From positions 1 through 10,864 of the forward strand of contig CALANQ010000213.1 in the NCBI GenBank assembly GCA_937926025.1: a DNA stretch of 10,864 bases, written 5' to 3'. Under the pieces are notes generated by a model that was not told the origin of the DNA, did no database searches, and was given only the letters and a program-made list of their open reading frames with translations. Position 1 is the stretch's first letter; each line of letters opens with the position of its first letter. The DNA comes from an uncultured Acidimicrobiales bacterium. Lineage in GTDB: Bacteria; Actinomycetota; Acidimicrobiia; Acidimicrobiales; Iamiaceae. Below, one piece after another: positions 5,849-10,864 of this stretch. Both the position numbers and the translations under genes were made by a program.

Positions 5849-7363
5849 CCGGTGTGCTGCCTCGTCGGCCGCGGCCTCCCGCCACCCGGGCGGCTCGGGC
5901 ACGACCGGCGGCGGCTCCTGCCCGTCGGGCCGGAACGGCACCGCGTCGGTCGGATCCAGCCCGAGGGCTGCGAGCAGTGGGGCGAGGTGGTCCGCGCGGA
6001 GCTCGGCCAGCGGGATGGGGTCGTCTGCGGGGTCGATGGCGACGGCCCAGCCCCCGGCTGGGGCCCGTCCGACGTGGAGGGCAGGACCGAGATCGGGTTC
6101 GGCACCGGCACCGGCACCGGCATCGGCGAGGTGATCCACCCGCAGGCCCAGGGGGGCCAGGCGGCGTCCGATGGCCGTCACGGCATCGGCCCGCTCCGCG
6201 TCGTCACCGTCGACCGCGAGGGGGATCCGGGGCTGGATGGGCCGGGTCTGGAACCACATGGTGGGCCGCCCGGAGACCTGCACGGCCTCCCACCGCTGCC
6301 GGAGCGGGTCCGCGGACAGGCCGATGCGGTCGAGGTGGTCCATCGTGTCGCACCAAGGATGCGGGCTCACCACCAGGTGCGGCCCGACCGCGGCCGGGTC
6401 GAACGGCACGTCGAAGCGGTCGGCGGTGGCGTCGAGGCGCCCGAGCAGGTGGAGCGAGGTGAGGAGCCGGAGGCACTTCTCGCAGCGGCCGCAGTTGCGG
6501 GTGCCGGTGCCCTGCCAGCAGACCATCAGCGTGTCGGCGGCGACCGGATCGGCCGTGATCCGGGCGACCCGCTCCCAACGGGCCTCGTGCCCCGAGTGGT
6601 GCGTGACGGTGAGGTCCGGCAAAGACCAGGCCGGGTCCAGCTCGGGGTGCGAGCCCCAGGGCCGCAGCAGCGGGGTCCAGTGGGTGGGGGCGATCACCAC
6701 CTCCTGGAGCGTGGACCGCAGGAGGAGCCCGGTGCCGGCCAGCACCGACCCGTGGGTGGCGGTCCCCCAGTCCGTGTGCTGGTCCAGGAGCGAGCGGACG
6801 TCGGTGCGCACCACGATGTGCTGGAGACCGATCCGCTCGGCGGCGGCACGGGTGTCCCGGAGCTGCCCCTCCCGGATGTCGACCGGCAGGTGGACCTCGT
6901 TGTCCAGGGTGATGAGGTGGGTCGGCCGCTGGCGGGCCGGTCCCTCCATGCGGTCCAGCAGGGCGCCCCAGGAATCGACCCCCCGGGTGAAGAAGACGGC
7001 GCGCCCACGCGGGAGGTGGGCCCACGCCGGCCGCACCCGGTCGGGCCCCAGCGGTGCGATCAGCTCGGCCGGCCGCCAGCCGTACCACTCGTGGAGGAGG
7101 CGGGCGACGTGGCGGGGGCCTTCGTGCAGCGAGGGCGGCAGCGGCTCCTCGACGCGGAGGTCCTGGCTGAGGCGGCACGCCAGCACCAGCGCGGCGGGCA
7201 CCATCGGGATGACCGAGGCATCGGCCACCGCGTCGGAACCGGGCTCGACCTCGAGGAAGACCGCAGCGCCGGCCACCGTGCCGGGCGCCGGATCCACCTG
7301 GACCTCGAGGCGCAGCCGGCCGTCGTGGACCTCGACGGTCGGCCCGTGCAGGGTCGTGATCAT
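5846..7363 (-). CDS. QueC-like PP-loop protein A, large, with degenerate PP-loop (TRGVDS)
   Basis: A 505-residue protein of unknown function. Residues 123-136 (VFFTRGVDSWGALL) fall where PP-loop ATPases have SGGxDS, the motif that binds pyrophosphate when ATP activates a substrate; here Ser-Gly is replaced by Thr-Arg while Asp130-Ser131 remain. Downstream, C282 followed by C291, C294 and C297 (CW...NCGRCEKC) matches the zinc-binding cysteine pattern of QueC/ExsB. QueC itself is about 230 residues, so the N-terminal ~120 and C-terminal ~170 residues are extra. The protein is paralogous to the gene at 9614-10704, sharing SQDL (66-69), PWGSHP (235-240) and the Cys motif. Activity could be ATP-dependent amidation or ligation of a small molecule, or lost; the substrate is not predictable. 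The start ATG 7363 has GAGG six bases upstream. The gene lies 25 bases after the SPC membrane gene and 10 before SRAP, so co-transcription is likely. Confidence 0.75.
   Translation of the reverse strand: MITTLHGPTVEVHDGRLRLEVQVDPAPGTVAGAAVFLEVEPGSDAVADASVIPMVPAALVLACRLSQDLRVEEPLPPSLHEGPRHVARLLHEWYGWRPAELIAPLGPDRVRPAWAHLPRGRAVFFTRGVDSWGALLDRMEGPARQRPTHLITLDNEVHLPVDIREGQLRDTRAAAERIGLQHIVVRTDVRSLLDQHTDWGTATHGSVLAGTGLLLRSTLQEVVIAPTHWTPLLRPWGSHPELDPAWSLPDLTVTHHSGHEARWERVARITADPVAADTLMVCWQGTGTRNCGRCEKCLRLLTSLHLLGRLDATADRFDVPFDPAAVGPHLVVSPHPWCDTMDHLDRIGLSADPLRQRWEAVQVSGRPTMWFQTRPIQPRIPLAVDGDDAERADAVTAIGRRLAPLGLRVDHLADAGAGAGAEPDLGPALHVGRAPAGGWAVAIDPADDPIPLAELRADHLAPLLAALGLDPTDAVPFRPDGQEPPPVVPEPPGWREAAADEAAHR
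6100..6127. repeat. Short CGGCAC hexamer tandem inside PP-loop gene A
   Basis: Three CGGCAC copies, one CGGCAT copy and a partial CGGC run in tandem, encoding an alternating Ala-Gly stretch (about residues 413-420) between two segments of the C-terminal extension. It is probably a flexible linker and a slippage-prone site. Multiples of six bases keep the frame. Confidence 0.7.
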
Positions 7364-7388
7364 CGTCCGCCTCGGATGTGCGAGGTGA

Positions 7389-8150
7389 TCAGGCGTGGAC
7401 GGCGGGGCGCGGCGACCGCGTGGTCATCGCGACGGCGGCCACGGACCCGACCGCCAGCACAGCCGCCGCGACCAGGCCCCAGGCGGCGCCGGCGAGCGCC
7501 ACCGCGGCGACGAGCTGGACAACGAGGGCGGCGATGCGGGCGGTGGGGCCGAAGGCGTCGAGGCGGGCGTGCACGGCGCCGAGGGCGGCCGGCGTGGTGG
7601 CGCTGCGGCCGAGGTAGACGGCGCTTCCCCGGACCAGGCCGAAGGTGGCGCCGATGGCGACGGCGACCAGCGGGCTGGCACCGATGACGGCGAGGGCGAT
7701 GGTGAGGAACACACCCGCCGTCATGATGTAGGTGGCGACGCCGAAGCCGATCTGCCAGCCGAAGCCGGCGCCGTACACCCAGCTGCGGTAGCGGCGGAGC
7801 CACGCATCGTTGACCTGGCGCTTGAAGATGGGCAGCTCGATGCCGAACACACCGAGGTCGATCGATGCGGTGGCGATGGCGGCGACGGCGCCGATGGCCC
7901 AGCGGGTCTCGATGCTGAGGTCGGCGAGCGCCAGCAGCCCGGCGCCCGCCGCGGCGATGGCGCCGATGCTCAGCCCGCCGACGATGGCGCCGGCCAGGAA
8001 CCAGCCTGCGGTGCGGGAGAACCGGTTGCCCCGTCCGGCCTCGGTCATCGGGGTGATGGACGAGAGCATCGAGAGTCCGCACGGGGACCAGATGCCGCGG
8101 ATGGCGGATGCCGTTGCGACCAGCACGCCAAGGACGAAGATGAGCTGCAT
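7389..8150 (-). CDS. Polytopic membrane protein with CcdA/DsbD-like SPC motif
   Basis: A 253-residue, strongly hydrophobic protein with about six predicted membrane segments (roughly 3-20, 47-75, 84-108, 127-152, 156-175 and 203-242). The N-terminal GIWSPCGLSML (19-29) recalls the SPCxxPxL segment of CcdA/DsbD-type membrane thiol transporters and of the related MauF, followed by a polar loop and TAGWFLAGAIVGG (47-59). C24 is the only cysteine, so the two-cysteine redox exchange of classical CcdA is not possible within one chain; another role, such as small-molecule transport, is equally possible. It is first in the four-gene minus-strand run and ends 25 bases before PP-loop gene A. ATG 8150 has TAGCAT nine bases upstream and no clear ribosome binding site. 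The family link is tentative; membrane location is secure. Confidence 0.72.
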   Translation of the reverse strand: MQLIFVLGVLVATASAIRGIWSPCGLSMLSSITPMTEAGRGNRFSRTAGWFLAGAIVGGLSIGAIAAAGAGLLALADLSIETRWAIGAVAAIATASIDLGVFGIELPIFKRQVNDAWLRRYRSWVYGAGFGWQIGFGVATYIMTAGVFLTIALAVIGASPLVAVAIGATFGLVRGSAVYLGRSATTPAALGAVHARLDAFGPTARIAALVVQLVAAVALAGAAWGLVAAAVLAVGSVAAVAMTTRSPRPAVHA

Positions 8151-8159
8151 GGTGCCGTG

Positions 8160-8165
8160 ATGCTA
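8160..8165 (-). promoter_or_regulatory. TAGCAT -10-like element of the SPC membrane gene
   Basis: On the minus strand TAGCAT is followed by nine bases and ATG 8150, giving a leader of at most a few bases. It is the likely promoter of the SPC membrane gene / PP-loop A unit. The spacing is slightly longer than in the other cases here. Confidence 0.4.
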
Positions 8166-8213
8166 TCGAACGATCCCACTTCGCCGGGGCCGGTGTCCGA
8201 TCTGCGGCCTCGC

Positions 8214-8219
8214 TACCGT
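8214..8219 (+). promoter_or_regulatory. TACCGT -10-like element of the diguanylate cyclase gene
   Basis: TACCGT is followed by seven bases and an in-frame GTG at 8227. Transcription would therefore begin near 8226-8227, giving either a leaderless GTG start or an approximately 18-base leader ending in the AGGAGG-ATG start at 8245. GTG 8218 would lie inside the hexamer and so is an unlikely start. Confidence 0.4.
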
Positions 8220-8234
8220 GGATCCGGTGCCGAT

Positions 8235-8240
8235 AGGAGG
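8235..8240 (+). promoter_or_regulatory. AGGAGG ribosome binding site that favours ATG 8245
   Basis: A full AGGAGG lies four bases before ATG 8245, the strongest Shine-Dalgarno sequence seen in the window. It argues for that start over the in-frame GTGs at 8218 and 8227. Confidence 0.6.
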
Positions 8241-8244
8241 GGCC

Positions 8245-9612
8245 ATGGGAGGAGCACCGGAGGGCATCGACGCGTCGGGTCGGCTGCTGGACCTGGACGC
8301 CCACGCCATCTTGGACGCGATCCCCGGGGTCGTGGTGGTGATCGCCGCCGACGGCGAGGTCATCTGGGTGAACGAGTCCATGGCGGAGCTCACGGGGTAC
8401 AGCTCGGCCGACCTGGTGGGCACCAACATGGTGGATCACCTCGATCTGGAGTGGAACCCGCGGACGCTGGAGTCCATCTCCTACGCGCTGGACACCCCCG
8501 GCATGCGCCTGCCGACCATGCTGCGGTTCTTCACGAAGCACGGCGAGCCGATCGTGATGGAGGCCACCGCCAACAACCAGATCGACGACCCGCAGATCTG
8601 CGGCCTGGTCGCCCACCTGCGCCCCAGCGACGAGCGCCACCTGCTCGACGGGATCCTGGAGTCCTTCGCGTCGGGTGACGAGCTGGCCACCACCATCAGC
8701 CGTCTCCACGACGTGGCCCGGGCGGAGACCCTGCAGGCGGAGTCGGCTGTGTTCCTCCTGTTTCCGGGCGCCGAGGGCCGGTCGGTCCTGGCGTCGTCGG
8801 CCGAGGTCGAGGCCCTGAGCTCCCTCGCCGGGGCGTCGGCACCCTGGCTGGCGGCCGCCGCCTCGGGCCTGCCGGTGGTCCACGCGGATCTCTCGGACCT
8901 GGAGCCCGCGGTCCAGGCGGCGGCGTCGGCCTGCGGGTTCTCCGCGTGCTGGAGCTACCCGATCTGCCGCACCGGGACCGGCGACGTCGATGCCGTGCTG
9001 GTCATGTGGCGCCAGGTGGAGGGTCTTCCTGAGCCGACGGCAGCGATGCTGGTGGAGCGGCTGGCGAAGCTGTGCGCCCTGGTCCTGGAGCGCGTCGAGC
9101 ACAGCCGGGAGCTGCAGCGGGCGGCGGACCACGACGCCCTGACCGGGCTGGCGAACCGGACCCGCTTCTTCTCGGCGGTCGACGACCACATCGCCCGCGG
9201 TCGGGATCCGCTCGGGGTGATCTACCTCGATCTCGACGGCTTCAAGGCCATCAACGACCACTGGGGCCACGCCCACGGCGACTCGGTGCTCGCCACCGTG
9301 GCCGACCGCCTCCGCGCCTCGGTCCGTCCCGAAGACACCGTTGCTCGCCTCGGTGGCGACGAGTTCGCCGTCGCCTGTCCGGGGGCGGGACCCGATGAGC
9401 TGATCCGGCTGGCCGACCGGCTGCTGGCCGTCGTGCGGGCCCCCATCACGGTCGACGGCGAGGTGCTGCGGGTGGGCGTGAGCATCGGCCTGGCGTCGTG
9501 CGAGGCCGGGTCCCGTCCCGGCGACGTGCTGGTGGCGGCCGCCGACGCTGCGCTGCTGGAGGCCAAGGCCACCGCCAAGGGGACCTGGCAGCTCAGCTCG
9601 ACGGTGACCTGA
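8245..9612 (+). CDS. PAS-GAF-GGDEF diguanylate cyclase
   Basis: Predicted cytoplasmic signalling enzyme (455 residues, no membrane segment) that makes cyclic di-GMP from two GTP. A PAS domain occupies about residues 17-126 (IPGVVVVIAADGEVIWVN, then LTGYSSADLVG), a GAF-like domain about 136-286, and a GGDEF domain the C-terminal ~165 residues. The last begins DHDALTGLANRTRFF, carries DLDGFKAINDHWGH and ends with an intact GGDEF at 370-374. RPED (361-364), five residues before GGDEF, is a complete inhibitory I-site, so product feedback is expected. There is no EAL or HD-GYP phosphodiesterase domain. The usual AMYxAK near the end reads ALLEAK, a mild divergence. No ligand for the PAS or GAF domains can be inferred. 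The gene diverges from the SPC membrane gene and ends one base before the convergent stop of PP-loop gene B. Confidence 0.94.
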   Translation: MGGAPEGIDASGRLLDLDAHAILDAIPGVVVVIAADGEVIWVNESMAELTGYSSADLVGTNMVDHLDLEWNPRTLESISYALDTPGMRLPTMLRFFTKHGEPIVMEATANNQIDDPQICGLVAHLRPSDERHLLDGILESFASGDELATTISRLHDVARAETLQAESAVFLLFPGAEGRSVLASSAEVEALSSLAGASAPWLAAAASGLPVVHADLSDLEPAVQAAASACGFSACWSYPICRTGTGDVDAVLVMWRQVEGLPEPTAAMLVERLAKLCALVLERVEHSRELQRAADHDALTGLANRTRFFSAVDDHIARGRDPLGVIYLDLDGFKAINDHWGHAHGDSVLATVADRLRASVRPEDTVARLGGDEFAVACPGAGPDELIRLADRLLAVVRAPITVDGEVLRVGVSIGLASCEAGSRPGDVLVAAADAALLEAKATAKGTWQLSSTVT

Positions 9613-9613
9613 G

Positions 9614-10704
9614 CTACCCCTCGCGCAGTGGTTGGGCGAGGAGCCAGCGGATGTCGTCTGCTGTGGACTCGTCGAGCCGGTCCGTCTCGTCGAGCAGTTC
9701 GGCGAACACGGCGTGGGCGCCCGTGGAGCGGATCGTCAGGTCCCGGATCTCCCCGGGGACGAGCGGGCCGAGGGCGGGGGCTGTGCCGTGGCCGGCCGCC
9801 AGGAAGTTCACCTTCGTTCGCACGCACTTCTCGCACCGGCCGCAGTTGCGGCCGAGCCGATCGCCCTCCCAGCAGACCCGCAGGTGCTCTCGCACCGAGG
9901 TGAGCCCGCCGATGGCCTCCACCTTCTGCGTGCGGGTGACGCCGCCACCGGGCTGGGCCACCCGCATGCGGCTGCTGCTGAGCAGCGGGCTGGTGATGGG
10001 GTTGCTCCCCCACGGGATGTCGATGTGGCCGTACGTGGTGTCCGATGCCTGGACGATGCTGCCGGCCCGGTCCGAGAACAGGTGGAGGATCGCCGCCATG
10101 GCGATGCCGAACGTCATCTGCCACTCGGGGCAGGCCACCTCCTGCCAGTTGGTGCGCAGCGTGACGAGATCTCGCCGGTCATCGCCCGGGCGCCGGCGGC
10201 GGCGATGGCGAAGCCGTCGGTCTGGACCAGCGGGATGTCGAAGCCGTGGATGAACACCGCGGCGCTCAGCTCGAGGGAGCGCCGGCCCAGCAGGCCCCGG
10301 TGGTTGGCGTAGGCGGCGTACACCCCGTCGACGCCGCCGGAGAAGGCGGCGACGCCCCGGTCGGCGAGCGGACCGGCACCGTCACCCCGGTCGTCGATGA
10401 CCTCGTCGGCGGTGATGGCGATGGGTCGGAAGACGTCGGGCCGCCAGATGGTCCACGCGTCGATGTACTCCTCCAGGTTGGCCAGCAGGCGCCACGAGAC
10501 CGGGCCCTCGAGGTGGAGGTCCTGGCTGAAGTTCATCGCCTTGGGCGTGAGGGCCAGGGCCGCCGAGTCCAGCCGATCGGGCACCGGCGGGGGCTCCCCC
10601 GCCGTCGTCTCCCACCACAGCTGGGAGTCCGCGTCGTGATCGGTCTGGATGTCGATCACGATCCGCTCCGCCACGGATCCGTCGGCGAGGCGGGCACGGA
10701 TCAC
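9614..10704 (-). CDS. QueC-like PP-loop protein B, frameshifted, with degenerate PP-loop (SGGVDG)
   Basis: Unknown-function protein split by a one-base frameshift at about 10166-10173; with one base restored the reading is 363 residues. Residues 120-131 (AFSGGVDGVYAA) are a PP-loop in which the last Ser of SGGxDS is Gly. C278, C288, C291 and C294 (CW...RNCGRCEKC) form the QueC-like zinc-type motif, followed by VRTKVNFLA. Other conserved-looking pieces are MNFSQDLHLEGPVSWRLLANLEEY (about 57-80), GFDIPLV (154-160), and IPWGSNP then SPLLSSSRMRV before the cysteines. It shares SQDL, the PP-loop position, PWGS and the CGRCEKC block with PP-loop protein A, so the two are paralogues, with B nearer the canonical family. 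Start GTG 10704 is chosen because TAGGTT lies seven bases upstream. Function and substrate are unknown; ATP-dependent modification by analogy with QueC is only inference. The gene converges on the diguanylate cyclase with one base between stops. Confidence 0.75.
10166..10173 (-). other. Single-base frameshift in PP-loop gene B at GAGATCTC
   Basis: On the minus strand the frame reads RAMTGEI and then drifts into unrelated sequence; one frame over, the same DNA reads LVTLRTNWQEVACPEWQ and continues through the cysteine motif to the TAG at 9614-9616. Restoring one G (GAGGATCTC, giving GEDLVTL) makes one 363-residue protein: the 1091-base interval is one base short of a multiple of three. Sequencing error or a genuine pseudogene are both possible. 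Confidence 0.85.
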
Positions 10705-10711
10705 CCGCCGG

Positions 10712-10717
10712 AACCTA
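10712..10717 (-). promoter_or_regulatory. TAGGTT -10-like element of PP-loop gene B, overlapping the preceding stop codon
   Basis: On the minus strand TAGGTT is followed by seven bases (CCGGCGG) and GTG 10704. Its first three bases are the TAG stop codon of the upstream small membrane gene, the same arrangement as before the SRAP gene. Confidence 0.5.
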
Positions 10718-10864
10718 GCGGCGCCGGCCCCACCCGAAGCGACGCGCCAGACCGAGGCCGACGACGATCCCTGCCGCTACCACCCCCAGCACCGGCGTGA
10801 TGAGGAGCACGCCTCCGCCGCCGATGTTCGCACCGACGACCCCCGCGGTCACGATGCGGTACCC
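10715..10864 (-). CDS. C-terminal fragment of a small membrane protein, 5' end outside window
   Basis: Only the last 49 residues are present, entering at the right edge in frame and ending at TAG 10715-10717. The fragment has a glycine-rich stretch (GANIGGGG), a hydrophobic segment of about 22 residues (VLLITPVLGVVAAGIVVGLGLA) and a basic tail (ARRFGWGRRR), consistent with a final transmembrane helix and a cytoplasmic positive end. No family is recognised. Support comes from the uninterrupted frame, the helix-plus-basic-tail pattern and its stop falling just before the next gene's start; with only 150 bases it could still be spurious. Confidence 0.55.
   Translation of the reverse strand, partial: GYRIVTAGVVGANIGGGGVLLITPVLGVVAAGIVVGLGLARRFGWGRRR

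Larger units (their letters stand above)
8151..8244. promoter_or_regulatory. Divergent promoter region between the SPC membrane gene and the diguanylate cyclase
   Basis: This 94-base gap is the longest noncoding stretch in the window. It holds a minus-strand TAGCAT (8160-8165), nine bases from ATG 8150, and a plus-strand TACCGT (8214-8219), seven bases from GTG 8227. Neither has a convincing -35 box. No strong inverted repeat or operator was seen. A region this short could allow coupled regulation of the two genes. Confidence 0.5.

Noticed and set aside
5836..6123. N-terminal extension of the SRAP protein
   Set aside because: SRAP needs Cys as residue 2, fixing the start at 5835. The upstream in-frame residues are Pro/Ser/Arg-rich shadow of the PP-loop gene, including the Pro-Val run made by the CGGCAC repeat.
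6100..6127. Tandem repeat as a CRISPR or regulatory iteron
   Set aside because: Six-base units, only about four copies, inside a coding frame and encoding an Ala-Gly linker.
7360..9276. 638-residue minus-strand frame spanning the cyclase and the SPC membrane gene
   Set aside because: It is antisense to an intact GGDEF protein and out of frame with the membrane protein; Arg/His-rich shadow sequence.
9614..10704. Two separate genes (9614-10138 and 10114-10704) in place of one
   Set aside because: The PP-loop is in one frame and the zinc-type cysteines in the other, as a single QueC-like protein requires. The paralogue at 5846-7363 has both in one chain, and one added base joins them.
5846..10704. 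A known QueC-containing defence system (Qat or type IV CBASS)
   Set aside because: No cyclic-nucleotide synthase of the CD-NTase type, no TatD-like nuclease, no Qat partner ATPase and no effector is present; the GGDEF protein is an ordinary diguanylate cyclase by motif.

Overview
The window is GC-rich throughout, densely packed and free of tRNA, rRNA, CRISPR or transposon signals. Codon use, gene families and promoter style suggest a high-GC actinobacterium. Acidimicrobiia (an Iamia- or Ilumatobacter-like lineage) is a plausible guess, but it rests on general resemblance and not on a marker gene. No stretch longer than about 100 bases lacks a gene.

Left block (1-3563). A minus-strand pair encodes a CDP-alcohol phosphatidyltransferase (2416-3060) followed by a mannose-1-phosphate guanylyltransferase fused to a phosphomutase-like domain (1-2372, running off the window). 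Both look like cell-envelope genes: one makes a phospholipid and the other GDP-sugar. The fusion gene carries an apparent single-base deletion near 586-594. A HIT-family nucleotide-binding protein (3138-3563) is transcribed divergently from the phosphatidyltransferase.

Middle block (3554-8150). Four minus-strand genes lie head to tail: a small polytopic membrane protein with a CcdA/DsbD-like SPC motif (7389-8150), a large QueC-like PP-loop protein (5846-7363), an SRAP/YedK abasic-site protein (5101-5835), and a DUF2079-type membrane protein (3554-5104) whose start overlaps the SRAP stop. Gaps are 25, 10 and -4 bases, so an operon is likely, although SRAP also appears to have its own promoter.

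Right block (8151-10864). A PAS-GAF-GGDEF diguanylate cyclase (8245-9612) diverges from the SPC membrane protein. Converging on it from the right is a second QueC-like PP-loop protein (9614-10704), paralogous to the first and interrupted by another single-base frameshift at about 10166-10173. The window ends in the C-terminus of a small membrane protein (10715-10864).

Two signals stand out. First, two diverged QueC-like paralogues lie about 2.3 kb apart. Both keep a four-cysteine zinc-type motif, but each has a damaged PP-loop in a different half (TRGVDS in one, SGGVDG in the other). Second, almost every transcription-unit start carries a TANNNT -10-like hexamer six to nine bases before the start codon, the signature of leaderless mRNAs. 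In two cases the TAG stop codon of the preceding gene forms the first half of that hexamer.
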